Assembly: GCA_963841635.1 (NCBI GenBank)
Contig: CAWJDO010000002.1
Coordinates: 3,534,001 to 3,598,000, forward strand
Length of the DNA stretch: 64,000 nucleotides
Direction: 5' to 3'
Source: DASWZN01 sp963841635
GTDB lineage: Bacteria > Acidobacteriota > Terriglobia > Bryobacterales > Bryobacteraceae
The translations under genes and the position numbers were made by a program. The notes beneath the pieces were generated by a model. It was given only the letters and a program-made list of their open reading frames with translations. It had not been told where the DNA came from and did not search any database. Shown here piece after piece: positions 24,231 through 33,304 of the stretch (position 1 is the first letter of the stretch; every line of letters begins with the position of its first letter).

Positions 24231-24716
24231 TATCTCACTTTGAGCAGCGATCCGCCTCCGGGAATCACAGTCGGTTGCTAGTCCGATAGGCGCCGGCAAC
24301 CTGATGCTTGTGGTGGTGCTTGGGTAACGGCGTAGCGTTTACCGGAGAGGGCAAACTAGTTCGAAAGGCAACTGGCTACGGACAGGAAGAGCTGAGGCCG
24401 CGCTATCCCACATCGGGTTCGCGGGCTGCGCGGGCCGAGCTTCCGGCGCCCACTGGAGCGTATCGGTGACCCACAGATTTCTCCGACGAGGCCGTCTTTT
24501 CAGAAGCCCCGGAGGTCTGTCGCGCGAAGTGACGTCGGAGGCGGTGGCGATATGCCAGACCGTTCGCGCCAGAGCCCCAGGGTGCTGGCCAGCCCCAGGA
24601 GACGGGGTCTTGTTCTTGGCGCCGGGCCCCGAAGGGTTGAGAATCCTAAACCGCGACTTTAGATTTCTCAACACCGCACTCTCCTCCCACCCCCCACTTG
24701 CGAGAGAATCGGAAGC
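24231..24716. other. Intergenic stretch with a hairpin
   Basis: No convincing gene lies here; the open frames have atypical composition. The only structure I see is an imperfect inverted repeat at 24639-24650 and 24658-24669 (GAGAATCCTAAA against TTTAGATTTCTC) with a seven-base loop. It lies 47 bases upstream of the next gene and could be part of its promoter region or an end of the island. Confidence 0.4.
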
Positions 24717-25376
24717 ATGACCCGGATCCCCCTGTTTCTCCTCCTCTCGGCGGCGTTCGCCTTCGGCGCCGATCAGCCCGCCTCCCTCGGCCAGTTCGAC
24801 GCCCAGACCGATATCGGCTCTAGCGTGCGTCCCGGAACGGCGGAGTTCGATGCCGCCAAGGACGCATACACCGTCAGCGGCGGCGGCCTGAACATGTGGG
24901 CGAACACCGACGCCTTCCACTTCGTTTGGAAGAAGCTCTCGGGCGATTTCTCCGTCACCGCCGAAGTGCGCGTTACCTCCGGCGCAACCGACGGCAACCC
25001 GCATCGCAAGGCCGGCCTGGTGGTGCGCCAGACCCTCGAGCCGGAGTCTCCCTATGTCGATGTGATCCTGCACGGCAGCGGCCTGACCGCCATGCAGTTC
25101 CGGGCCACTCCGGGCGGCACCACCCAAGAGGTGAACACAGACGTAACCGCCCCGGCCGTGCTTCGCCTGGAACGGCACGGCGACGTGTTCGAGATGTGGC
25201 TCGCCGGCGCGCACGGGGAAGCGCCGCGCAAGATCGGGTCCACCGGCGTGGCCTTGCGCGACCCGGTCTATGTCGGCCTGGCAGTGTGCGCGCACGATGC
25301 CGGCCGCATGGAGACGGCGGTGTTCTCGAACGTGAAGGTCGAGCCCGCGCCTACCCCGGCAGCGGCGTCGAAGTAG
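24717..25376 (+). CDS. Secreted concanavalin-like protein (DUF1349-type)
   Basis: This 219-residue protein has a signal peptide (TRIPLFLLLSAAFAFGA) and a beta-sandwich with the landmarks of DUF1349 and related lectin-like folds: AFHFVWKKLSGDFSVTAEVR, HRKAGLVVRQTLEPESPYVD and the closing AVFSNVKVEP. Such domains bind carbohydrate in glycosidase partners. No enzymatic residues are evident. The last 26 bases overlap the end of the convergent RDD gene. Confidence 0.7.
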   Translation: MTRIPLFLLLSAAFAFGADQPASLGQFDAQTDIGSSVRPGTAEFDAAKDAYTVSGGGLNMWANTDAFHFVWKKLSGDFSVTAEVRVTSGATDGNPHRKAGLVVRQTLEPESPYVDVILHGSGLTAMQFRATPGGTTQEVNTDVTAPAVLRLERHGDVFEMWLAGAHGEAPRKIGSTGVALRDPVYVGLAVCAHDAGRMETAVFSNVKVEPAPTPAAASK

Positions 25377-26142
25377 CCGGCCTGCGCATCCGTCCGGCCA
25401 GGATTTCGACTACGTTGCGGACGTATTGTTCGTCCGTGATTTGCGCCACGGCCTCTTCGGGAAATTCGGCCAGTGACCGGAAGTAGTCCGCGATCTCGTG
25501 GAAGACCTCGACGCGCGCTTCCGGCGCGAACTGATCGCGGCGCACCAGCGCTTGAATCGCAATGCCGGCGGCTTCAGGCGAGGCGTGCTGGCGCAGTCGC
25601 CGCACCAGGGTATCGTAGGCCAGCATGGAATTGAATTTCCCCTCCAGCAGCTGCGCCAGGTCGGGGTGCGGCAGCTCGGGGTTGCGCACAACAATGGTGC
25701 CCGCCGCCAGGTCGCCCAGCCGTCGGGCCTTCGCGCTCAGCAGGCACGCCAGGCCCCCGGTCATGTAGAACGCGGGCGCCGCATCCACTGGCCGCATCAG
25801 GTTCCGGATGGCCACTTGGCTGAATCGCAGATGGAGCCCCTGCTCGTCCATGACCCGCAGGCGCAGCAGCCGCTTGCCCAGGGTCTGTCCGCGCCAGCGC
25901 CACTCCAACGCGATCCCGTAGCCGATGGACACCGCGAAATACAGCACTACGGTTGAGGCCTGGGCGATATCCGCGTTGATCAAACGGGTCAAGTTGAGCG
26001 CCTGACCCAGGACCTGAGAAATCACGACCACCGCGCAGGCGTCGATGATCCACGCCACGAAGCGCGCCAGCGGCCCCGCCAGCAACAGCGAGAACCGGAC
26101 GCCTTCCGGGGTCTCGATTTCGATGGTGCGGCTGCGGCTCAT
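25351..26142 (-). CDS. RDD-family membrane protein, end of the MoxR operon
   Basis: This 263-residue protein has an RDD domain (about residues 15-150) with ARFVAWIIDACAVVVISQVL, the Gly-rich GQTLGKRLLRLRVM loop and a third segment around ACLLSAKARRLGDLAAGT. The C-terminal 100 residues are a soluble helical region. In MoxR clusters the RDD and SpoIIM proteins travel together as membrane partners of the ATPase. The start overlaps the SpoIIM stop by four bases. The ATG at 26142 was chosen because it starts directly at the family domain. Confidence 0.82.
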   Translation of the reverse strand: MSRSRTIEIETPEGVRFSLLLAGPLARFVAWIIDACAVVVISQVLGQALNLTRLINADIAQASTVVLYFAVSIGYGIALEWRWRGQTLGKRLLRLRVMDEQGLHLRFSQVAIRNLMRPVDAAPAFYMTGGLACLLSAKARRLGDLAAGTIVVRNPELPHPDLAQLLEGKFNSMLAYDTLVRRLRQHASPEAAGIAIQALVRRDQFAPEARVEVFHEIADYFRSLAEFPEEAVAQITDEQYVRNVVEILAGRMRRPATSTPLPG

Positions 26143-27137
26143 CCGGCCGTTTCCTTTCGGCCCGAGCGCCAGAGGAACAGCGCCAGCAGAATGAGTTCGG
26201 CGGCGCCGAAAGCGATCTTGAGCTCGTAAGGAACCACGGGACGGTGGTACTGCGAAAGGAACGCCTCGACGAAGCCCGCCCAAACCAGCATCACCGCGAC
26301 CCCGCCCGCCAGCGTCACCAGATCGCCGGTGATGGCTCGCAGCCGCTCGCGGCGGGTCGTGCGGCGGCCCCATCCGATGAGCGCGCTCGCCAGCAGCAGG
26401 CCGGCCTGGCCCGCAATCAGGAAGGCCGGGATCTCGATCACGCCGTGCGGCAGCAGCCAACCCAGCAGAAACTCGGTCTGCCCCGCGCGCACGTAGTCGG
26501 CCGACACGGCACCCAGAGTCACGCCGTTATAGAACAGAACCGCAACCGTTCCCGCGCCCCAGGTGATACCCAGGCTAAAGGTCGCAATCGACACGCGGAT
26601 ATTGTGGGTCATCAACTGCGCTGAGAACTCCGCGCGGTGGTGGCTCAGTTGCGGCGACGGCCCTTTCTCCTCCTTGGCCACACGCTCCGCGGGGTTCCCT
26701 TCGAGCCCCTGGAATGGCATGATGACGGACTTCGAGTCCGGATCTCTCCACACCGCCAGGCCGCCGAAAGCGGCGCCGAGCAGCGTGATGGCGACACCGA
26801 TCGCGAACAGCCGCGCGTGGCGGCGGACCGTCCGGGGAAAGGTCGTGAAGAACCAGTGCAACGGACGCGGGCGCTGGCGGCGCTCGCGCGTCGAGTGGAT
26901 CTCGCCATAAGCGCGCGCCACCAGCGATTCCAGGTGCTCCCGCGCTTCGGCTTCGGCCGAGAAGGTCGCCATCCTGGCCAGGTCGGCCGAGCAGCGCTCG
27001 TAGAGATAGTGGAACCTCTCCATCTGCTCGAGCGTCATGCCGGCCGCGGCATCGCTCTCGATCCGGTCCAGGATCGTCTCCAACTCGCTCCAGTACGCCT
27101 GCTCAGCCGCGACGAAGCGTGGAAGGTCGAGGATCAC
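26139..27137 (-). CDS. SpoIIM/DUF95-family membrane protein
   Basis: This 332-residue protein has a soluble N-terminal helical region (FVAAEQAYWSELETILDRIE, to about 95) and a SpoIIM-like core of about six membrane segments (FAIGVAITLLGAAFGGLAV, IATFSLGITWGAGTVAVLFYNGV, LLPHGVIEIPAFLIAG). The PHG-xx-E motif is a hallmark of the family. In sporulating species SpoIIM helps engulfment, but this organism need not sporulate; the gene belongs to the MoxR operon. It overlaps DUF58 by four bases and RDD by four bases. Confidence 0.85.
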   Translation of the reverse strand: MILDLPRFVAAEQAYWSELETILDRIESDAAAGMTLEQMERFHYLYERCSADLARMATFSAEAEAREHLESLVARAYGEIHSTRERRQRPRPLHWFFTTFPRTVRRHARLFAIGVAITLLGAAFGGLAVWRDPDSKSVIMPFQGLEGNPAERVAKEEKGPSPQLSHHRAEFSAQLMTHNIRVSIATFSLGITWGAGTVAVLFYNGVTLGAVSADYVRAGQTEFLLGWLLPHGVIEIPAFLIAGQAGLLLASALIGWGRRTTRRERLRAITGDLVTLAGGVAVMLVWAGFVEAFLSQYHRPVVPYELKIAFGAAELILLALFLWRSGRKETAG

Positions 27138-28432
27138 AGCGCCTGCCTCCGCTTCACGTCCAGGTAGAGCGAGGTCACATCGGTCTCGAGGCGATCGGGA
27201 TCGAGCACCGAGAAGCGTACCCCGGCGCGCTCGAGCGTCATGCGCAGCTCCCGCAGCTTCTTCCAGAACAGTTGACCGGCCACGTCGCGATACAGATCGT
27301 CGAGCCCCTGTGGCAGCGGGTCGTCGAACAGCGGCTGTATACCCGGCGTCCCCGCTACGCTGGCCAGAACCAGGTGGCGGCGGGACGCGATCCGGACGGC
27401 CTGCGCAAAGCTCTCCGCCAGGACCGGGTCGTCCAGCGCCGTCAGCACCACCAGCAGCGCGCGCCTCCGCAGCACGGTCTGGATGAATCCGAACAGCTCG
27501 CCGAAATCGGGCGAGACGCGCCGCGGCTGGAGCTTGTAGATCGCCTCGCGGCAGGCGCGGTAGTGCGCTTTCCCGCTACGCGCGCGCACGAACTGGTGGA
27601 CCTTGTCGCTGAAGGTGATCAGTCCAAAACGATCGCCCTGACGCTCGGCCGCCAGGCCCAGGTGCAGCGCGGCCTTGACGTACTTCTCGAGCGTCTCCCG
27701 GCGCGCGGTCAGCCGCGAGGCGTCCACCACCACGTACAGTTCCTGCGTCCGCTCGAGCTGAAAGACCTTGACGACGGGCTTGCCGCGGCGGGCGGTGGCC
27801 TTCCAGTAGATCTCGTCGAAGGAGTCGCCGGGTGCGTAGTCCCGAAGCTTCTCGAACTCGCGGCCGCGCCCCACCTGGCGCTCGCGACGCGTGCCGGAGG
27901 TCTCACGGCTGAGCAAGAGCGCGCGGGTCGCTCCACCGCGCAGGCTGGGATAGACACGGACTTCGCACTCGACGGGAGCCACTCCACGGATAGACCACAT
28001 TCCCCAGGGCGAGCCGCGCTCGATGTCGGCGAGCTCGATCTTGTAGTCGCCGCGCTCGCGCGGAACCAGCGGCCACTCGATGCGCGTGACGCCGGGGCCC
28101 GCGGCGACAGGCTCCGCCACGCGGTCCGAGACCAGGTCCTGCGGCAGCCGCAACGCCACCTGAGCCTCGACTGCCGCCGCGCCGCTGTTGACGACGTCAA
28201 CGGGAAGGCGCGTCTCCGCATCCCACGTCGCACGAACCAACGCCGGCAGCCGCACACTCAGTGCCTCGATGGCGTGTAATCCCCTGCCCGCGTCCCACGC
28301 CACCGCACCGCACACGCCCGCGATCACCAGGACGCACTCCGGGCCCGCCGCCGGGAGCAGGCCGGCAATCAGCGCGAGCGGCAGCACCACCAGGGCGGCC
28401 AGCATCAGCAGACCTGTGCGCGGGGCGATCAT
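27134..28432 (-). CDS. DUF58 (vWA-like) protein
   Basis: This 432-residue protein has two N-terminal membrane segments, an immunoglobulin-like region (about 55-190) and a DUF58/vWA-like domain. The family signature is clear: GREFEKLRDYAPGDSFDEIYWKATAR, then LYVVVDASRL as the MIDAS-like strand (DASRL instead of DxSxS) and LLVVLTALDDP. DUF58 proteins are the usual partners of MoxR AAA+ ATPases. Start and stop both overlap neighbouring genes by four bases. Confidence 0.87.
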   Translation of the reverse strand: MIAPRTGLLMLAALVVLPLALIAGLLPAAGPECVLVIAGVCGAVAWDAGRGLHAIEALSVRLPALVRATWDAETRLPVDVVNSGAAAVEAQVALRLPQDLVSDRVAEPVAAGPGVTRIEWPLVPRERGDYKIELADIERGSPWGMWSIRGVAPVECEVRVYPSLRGGATRALLLSRETSGTRRERQVGRGREFEKLRDYAPGDSFDEIYWKATARRGKPVVKVFQLERTQELYVVVDASRLTARRETLEKYVKAALHLGLAAERQGDRFGLITFSDKVHQFVRARSGKAHYRACREAIYKLQPRRVSPDFGELFGFIQTVLRRRALLVVLTALDDPVLAESFAQAVRIASRRHLVLASVAGTPGIQPLFDDPLPQGLDDLYRDVAGQLFWKKLRELRMTLERAGVRFSVLDPDRLETDVTSLYLDVKRRQAL

Positions 28433-29394
28433 CGTGGAACGGGAATCTCGTGCAGAATGGCGTCCACCACTTCGGACGTTCGCACGCCTTCGATCTCCGC
28501 CTCCGGCCGCAGAATCAACCGGTGGTCGAGCACCGCCAGCGCCAGCCCCCTCACGTCATCCGGAGTCACGAAATCGCGGCCGTCCATCGCGGCCAGCGCG
28601 CGGCCTGCCAGCAGCAGCGCCTGCATGGCGCGCGGCCCGGCCCCCACCAGGATGTTCTCGTGCTCGCGCGTGCGCCGCACCACGTCCACCAGATAAGCGA
28701 CAATCTCTTCGCGCACCACCACCGCGTCCAGCGCGCGGCGCAGCGCCGCGAGATCCTCCTCTCGAAGGACGGTCTCGACCCCGCCGCTTTCGAGGACGGC
28801 CTCCGGAGCGCCGCCCGACAGCATTCGCTGCGCCAGGCCGATCTCGTCCGCCCGCTCCGGCCACGGCATGACGATCTTCATCATGAAGCGGTCCTTCTGC
28901 GCCTCCGGAAGCGGGTAGGTGCCTTCGGATTCCACCGGATTCTGCGTCGCGAACACGGTGAAGTTCGGCGACAGCGCGTGGGTCTCGCGGTCGATGGTGA
29001 CCCGCCGCTCCTGCATCGATTGCAGCAGCGCCGATTGCGTCTTCGCGGGCGCCCGGTTGATTTCATCGGCCAGCAGGAAGGTCGTAAACAGCGGGCCTTT
29101 GATCAGCGAGAATTCGTTGCGCTGGAGGTTGAACACGTTGGTGCCCGTGATATCGGCGGGCATCAGGTCGGGTGTGAATTGAATGCGGCCGAACTCGCAG
29201 TCCATCACCCGCGCCAGCGTGCGCGCCAGCAGTGTCTTGGCCACGCCCGGAACGCCTTCAATCAGCGCGTGCTGGTTGCAGAGGATGACGATCAGGCTCT
29301 GCCGTATGGCGTTGGCCTGGCCGATGATCACCTTCTCCACCTCGGCCGTCACTCTGCCTACCGTGGATTGAAACTGCTCGAGATTCTCGTTCAA
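28429..29394 (-). CDS. moxR: MoxR-type AAA+ ATPase
   Basis: This 321-residue ATPase starts at a TTG (29394) that overlaps the DUF4350 stop (TTGA), matching the coupling in the rest of the operon; the longer ATG reading upstream overlaps coding sequence of the next gene and is unlikely. Walker A is GVPGVAKTLLART, Walker B LLADEINRAPAK, and the sensor region TQNPVESEGTYPLPEAQKDRF is typical of MoxR. The C-terminal lid includes VTPDDVRGLALAVLDHR. MoxR ATPases with vWA partners act as chaperones for assembly of metal centres or envelope complexes; the client here is unknown. Confidence 0.93.
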   Translation of the reverse strand: MNENLEQFQSTVGRVTAEVEKVIIGQANAIRQSLIVILCNQHALIEGVPGVAKTLLARTLARVMDCEFGRIQFTPDLMPADITGTNVFNLQRNEFSLIKGPLFTTFLLADEINRAPAKTQSALLQSMQERRVTIDRETHALSPNFTVFATQNPVESEGTYPLPEAQKDRFMMKIVMPWPERADEIGLAQRMLSGGAPEAVLESGGVETVLREEDLAALRRALDAVVVREEIVAYLVDVVRRTREHENILVGAGPRAMQALLLAGRALAAMDGRDFVTPDDVRGLALAVLDHRLILRPEAEIEGVRTSEVVDAILHEIPVPR

Positions 29395-30434
29395 ATGCGC
29401 TTCCTTTCCGACAAGTAAGTGCGTGACTTCGCGTAGGCCAGCAGAGGGTCCGTATCCGAGGCCAATATCGATTCGACGGCGGCCGCGTCTTCCGCCTTCA
29501 GCTCGCGGCCGTGCGTCCGTTTCCATTCCGTCCAGCCGAGTTCCATCAGCTTGCGCGGGGGAACGTTGCGGCGCAGCAGGCTCGCGAAACCGGAGAGCGA
29601 ATCGCGTCCCGCGACAGGCCCCCTGGAGGCCTCTCCCGTTTGCCAGGCTGGAGGAAAGCCCGCGCTCTGCTTCCACATCGCAAGCGCCGCTAGCAGCAGA
29701 AGGCCCGCCACCAGCCCTCCCAGACGATACTTGCGCGCCAGTTCCGCCAAACTGCCTTGCTCGACCACGCCGAAATGCGCCTCGTCGAAGATGACCCGCC
29801 CGCGCGAGCCCGCGAGGCCCACCAGTAACTCGGTCTGGCGGTTCTCCGCGAGCGCCTGATTGAGGAAAGAGTACGTGGTCGAAGCCAGCGCGATCGTCCC
29901 ACTGCCGAACGCTCGCTCCACCACCACCACTTTGCCGCCCTCGCGGTGGAGCACGGTCCAGTTCTGGGCTTCCCCGAACGATAGCGTCCCATCTCCGTCT
30001 TCACTCTTGGCCTGCTCGACCGGCAGGTCCCAAGCCTTGATCGCCAGCGCTGACTGATCGTCGGGATTCCGGCTGAAAGGCGCCAGCGAGACCACGACGT
30101 AGTTGCCGCGCGCGGCGGTCTTCTCCAGCTGCAACCGCAGATCGGACTTCTCGGCCGCCAGATCCCCTAACCCCGCCCCCAGGTAGAAGACGGTGGCGTG
30201 GACATCCCGGCGCCGCTCGATCGGCACGAAACTGCGCCCAACCGTGAGCCCCGGCAAACGCGCCAAACTCTCATAGAGCGCCCGCACGCCAACCGGATCG
30301 CTGCGCAGCGAGGAGTAGCGCGGGTAGACGTCGCCAGCCGCGAAGCGAAGCTCGAAAAGGAGCGCGATCCCCGCCAGGCCGGCCGCCGCAATCAGCAGCG
30401 AAACCACCACGGACACCCCGTGTGGCCGCTTCAC
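29391..30434 (-). CDS. DUF4350-family protein
   Basis: This 347-residue protein starts at GTG 30434, overlapping the DUF4129 stop (GTGA). It has a leading membrane segment (VVVSLLIAAAGLAGIALLFEL), a soluble middle with YSSLRSDPVGVRALYESLAR and VIFDEAHFGV, and a second membrane segment (GGLVAGLLLLAALAMW) followed by a soluble tail. In MoxR clusters this protein often sits between the DUF4129 and the ATPase genes. Its role is unknown. The start was picked because the long upstream extension in this frame is low-complexity shadow sequence. Confidence 0.78.
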   Translation of the reverse strand: MKRPHGVSVVVSLLIAAAGLAGIALLFELRFAAGDVYPRYSSLRSDPVGVRALYESLARLPGLTVGRSFVPIERRRDVHATVFYLGAGLGDLAAEKSDLRLQLEKTAARGNYVVVSLAPFSRNPDDQSALAIKAWDLPVEQAKSEDGDGTLSFGEAQNWTVLHREGGKVVVVERAFGSGTIALASTTYSFLNQALAENRQTELLVGLAGSRGRVIFDEAHFGVVEQGSLAELARKYRLGGLVAGLLLLAALAMWKQSAGFPPAWQTGEASRGPVAGRDSLSGFASLLRRNVPPRKLMELGWTEWKRTHGRELKAEDAAAVESILASDTDPLLAYAKSRTYLSERKRI

Positions 30435-32056
30435 AACGAGCCTCCAGCCGCCACGGCCCCCAGCTTGATCCTCTCGAGGTTCGCACGGAACTGCCCGATG
30501 TCTTCGCTCACCACTTCGTGCGCCCCGTACCAGCTTCTTTCGAAGCTCCCCAGGTTCTCGCGAAATAGCGGCGGAATTTCCGGCGCGGCGCGGCTCTTCC
30601 GCCGCAGCTCGCTCTCGTATTCCCGATTCGACTTGCAGGCGTGAATCGTCAGCAGCCCGGTGTGGCCCAGGTAGGCCAGCGTGCCCAGATACAAAGCGCG
30701 CAGCGCCATGCGCAGGTCCTGCTTTCCGATCCATTCCTCGGCCAGCGCGAACCAGGTCTCTTCGGGCAACTGGCTGGCTACCAGCGATTCGTCGTTCAAA
30801 TCCACGACGGGCACACCCGCGGCCACTACCGGAGCCCGCGCCCGGCGGCTCCGGGACCGCAGGAACAGCGCGACGGCGGCGCCCGCGGCGACGAGCGCCA
30901 GCAGCCAGAGGGAGACCCGCAGCAAGCCCGATGGCGCCGATCCGGGCTTCTGGTCGGCAGCCGCCGCGGCGCCCAACAAGTCGCGCAGCCAGCTGATCAG
31001 CCGCCCCACCTCCCGCTCCACCCAGCGCCAGCCTTGGCGCAGATACGCGGCCGCCTTCTCGGTGAACTTGAGGACCCACGAGTCAAAGGGGTGGTTCGCT
31101 GGAGCCGCGCGCGGCAACCGCCAACGGTATTCGCTCTGCGCGAGCACTGCGTCGATCGACCGGTCCAGGGCGGAGACGGAGACCACAGTTACCGAGCCGC
31201 GACCGCGAGGGAGCGGTTGTGCGCCACAGGCCACCACCACCATCACCACCACAGCCGCGGCGCGGGCAATCCGCCGCAGTTCCGCTCTCAGATCCGCTCC
31301 CGTTCCCGTCGCTTGTCCCAGAAAACAGCGCAACACATACAGCGCCTGCACGAACGGATCGACGCACAACCACGTGATGCCCGCGGAGACCGCGAAGAAC
31401 GTCCAGTTGGCCGCAAGGAATATTCCGCTTCTCGAAAACTCGCTCTCGTATCCGGTCAACATGCGCACCAACTGCGGCAGCAGCAGGAGCGTGAGCGCAA
31501 CGTTGAGAAACACGATGAGCGAAAACGCGAACAGAATCGTGAGCGCGATCCAGTTGTCACGCTGCCAAAGCGACGCCTGCCGGCGCGCCAGCCGTAGCAC
31601 CTCCCCGGGCCGCTGGCCGCCATCCGCCAGGGCGGTCACGTTACGGAAAAACGCACAGGTCCACGCGGCGGGGAGAATCGCCATCGCCGCCAGCGGCATC
31701 GCAACCAGCTTCAGCGGCTGCGCGGCGGATTGCACAACGGCGACGGCCCAGGCGCGCCGCCACGTCCACCGCGGCCCCGCCTCGCCCTCGAGCTGACGGC
31801 GAAGACGGCCGGCGAACACGGCCTTCCACCCGTTCATCCAGAGAAATAGCAGAGCCATGCCCAACGCTTCGAGGAACGAATCCGCCTCCGCGTCCCGGCT
31901 GCGGCTCATCTCCGTCCAGAAGAACAGGAATCCGATCAGAAAGGGGACGCTGCCGGCCAGATAAGCGGCGATGGCGCCCGCGGGCGCACTGCGGAGCAGA
32001 TGGACCGCTTCCTCGAGCATCTCCACCGGCCCGCCCGTCCTTATTGGCGTTGCCAT
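30431..32056 (-). CDS. DUF4129-type membrane protein with a repeat inserted in frame
   Basis: This 541-residue protein has about six membrane segments in its first 275 residues, a periplasmic region, one more membrane segment (LRVSLWLLALVAAGAAVALFL) and a C-terminal cytosolic region rich in helices (WIGKQDLRMALRALYLGTL, then FERSWYGAHEVVS), as in DUF4129 proteins of MoxR operons. A copy of the dispersed genomic repeat lies inside the reading frame as QPLPRGRGSVTVVSV, without breaking it. Start and stop overlap the neighbours. The protein is probably membrane-bound with its C terminus facing the ATPase. Confidence 0.8.
   Translation of the reverse strand: MATPIRTGGPVEMLEEAVHLLRSAPAGAIAAYLAGSVPFLIGFLFFWTEMSRSRDAEADSFLEALGMALLFLWMNGWKAVFAGRLRRQLEGEAGPRWTWRRAWAVAVVQSAAQPLKLVAMPLAAMAILPAAWTCAFFRNVTALADGGQRPGEVLRLARRQASLWQRDNWIALTILFAFSLIVFLNVALTLLLLPQLVRMLTGYESEFSRSGIFLAANWTFFAVSAGITWLCVDPFVQALYVLRCFLGQATGTGADLRAELRRIARAAAVVVMVVVACGAQPLPRGRGSVTVVSVSALDRSIDAVLAQSEYRWRLPRAAPANHPFDSWVLKFTEKAAAYLRQGWRWVEREVGRLISWLRDLLGAAAAADQKPGSAPSGLLRVSLWLLALVAAGAAVALFLRSRSRRARAPVVAAGVPVVDLNDESLVASQLPEETWFALAEEWIGKQDLRMALRALYLGTLAYLGHTGLLTIHACKSNREYESELRRKSRAAPEIPPLFRENLGSFERSWYGAHEVVSEDIGQFRANLERIKLGAVAAGGSL
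31191..31217. repeat. Dispersed repeat, copy 3, inside the DUF4129 gene
   Basis: ACCGAGCCGCGACCGCGAGG followed by GAGCGGT matches the genomic repeat. Read on the coding (minus) strand it gives PLPRGRGSV in frame, between a hydrophobic segment ending in VVVVACGAQ and the soluble part. Confidence 0.8.
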
Positions 32057-32352
32057 GTGGTCCCCTCATCCTGTGCGGCGGGAATCTGCATCAGCACCTG
32101 GCCGATTCCGTAGAAGAACAGCCACGCGAGCAACAGTCCCACGGCGACGCCCAGCGCGCCCTTCACCCAGGCCAGTCTCCCGCCCTTCCCGGCGCGCCTC
32201 GCCGAAAGCCGCTTGATGCACTCGGCGCACAGCAGCCGTTCCTCGTGCTCGGTGGCGCACTCGCGGCAGAAGTACCTGCGGCATTCGAGACAGCGCACCG
32301 CCGCTTCCCGGGATTCGTGGTTCCAGCAGCGCTCGTGTCGAAGGGCGGCGAT
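32041..32352 (-). CDS. B-box zinc finger membrane protein, probable AUC start
   Basis: The 103-residue reading (from 32352) has a B-box-like zinc finger, C-W-N-H, then CLECRRYFCREC and CAEC, followed by one membrane segment (GALGVAVGLLLAWLFFYGIG). Only a GTG at 32298 is a conventional start, and it would remove the first Cys and His ligands. An AAGGAG five bases before ATC at 32352 suggests that this rare codon is used. The neighbouring 203-residue protein carries the same finger with the same ligands, including the first two, so the longer form is favoured. The finger probably mediates partner binding. Confidence 0.65.
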   Translation of the reverse strand: MAALRHERCWNHESREAAVRCLECRRYFCRECATEHEERLLCAECIKRLSARRAGKGGRLAWVKGALGVAVGLLLAWLFFYGIGQVLMQIPAAQDEGTTWQRQ

Positions 32353-32354
32353 GG

Positions 32355-33299
32355 CTACTCCTTAGTCAGCGCGATAAACACACCAGCAGCCGCGAGCCCG
32401 ACACACCCGGCCGTGTAGATGCCGACCAGAACCGGGTTCAGAGGCATGTTCAAAGGCACGCGGCGGGAAGCCACCGCGCGAAGAACCTCCACCACGATCC
32501 TGGCATAAAAACTAACGGCCATCAGGCCGACGAAGGCCATGATCGCAATCATCAACCGCTTGATGCGGCGAGGCCCGCGCCGTCTCTCGTTGCGGATCAA
32601 TGACGCCGCCGCCAGTCCAACCTGCAACAGGATCAGGGCATACCAGGCCCTGCCGGCGATGGGATAGAAGAGTAGGCCTCCCAGCGCCAGGCTGAAGTAG
32701 ACGCCCATTTCAACGAGCCGCGAAATCTGAACGCGCGCCCTTTTTTCCGCCTGGGGGGCGGCCATGGGGTCAGGCGCTCCTGCGGGTTCCTCCACGCCAA
32801 CCGCCGCATCCCGTACGTGCGCGGTCCAGCCAACTACCAGCGTGCCCTGCACCTGCGCGATACGGTCCCCCAGAATCCGAATCGCTTTCTCCGAGCTCCA
32901 GAAACGGAATAGCGACGGCAGTTCCTCGCGGCTCACCGCCGTCTGGATCGTGCACCGCACGCTCGCCTGGAGGGAGACGAACAGCCAGGCCACAGCCAGC
33001 GCCACAACCAGGGACCAGCAGAAATCGGGAAGCCAGGCGACCCCGCCGGCCTGCGCCGACAGCGCGACAATCGACAGCACCAGCGCCACGATGAGCCAGG
33101 GCAGCGTCACCGCCCAGCGCGGCGTGCGCGCCAGCGCTAGCGCTTGAATGTCGCGGTAGTAGTAGCGCTTGTAGTCCTCCGTAAAGCGCCATCCGGTGAC
33201 CGCCAACACATGATCGTCGCCCAGCCACAAGCTCGCCTGGCGGAAGAACCCCCGCCTTCTCCCCGGCAGGCGCTTGTACTTGATCTTCGCGGCGCTCAT
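32355..33299 (-). CDS. Multi-pass membrane protein of the MoxR operon
   Basis: This 314-residue protein begins with a soluble stretch rich in basic and aromatic residues (KIKYKRLPGRRRGFFRQASL, then WLGDDHVLAVTGWRFTEDYKR) that resembles PH-like modules of bacterial membrane proteins. Four hydrophobic pairs follow, including WAVTLPWLIVALVLSIVALS and LILLQVGLAAASLI. The last segment ends LTKE*, and this stop region carries the Shine-Dalgarno of the next gene. No family is known to me. It starts five bases after the upstream gene ends. Confidence 0.65.
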   Translation of the reverse strand: MSAAKIKYKRLPGRRRGFFRQASLWLGDDHVLAVTGWRFTEDYKRYYYRDIQALALARTPRWAVTLPWLIVALVLSIVALSAQAGGVAWLPDFCWSLVVALAVAWLFVSLQASVRCTIQTAVSREELPSLFRFWSSEKAIRILGDRIAQVQGTLVVGWTAHVRDAAVGVEEPAGAPDPMAAPQAEKRARVQISRLVEMGVYFSLALGGLLFYPIAGRAWYALILLQVGLAAASLIRNERRRGPRRIKRLMIAIMAFVGLMAVSFYARIVVEVLRAVASRRVPLNMPLNPVLVGIYTAGCVGLAAAGVFIALTKE

Positions 33300-33304
33300 G
33301 TCTG

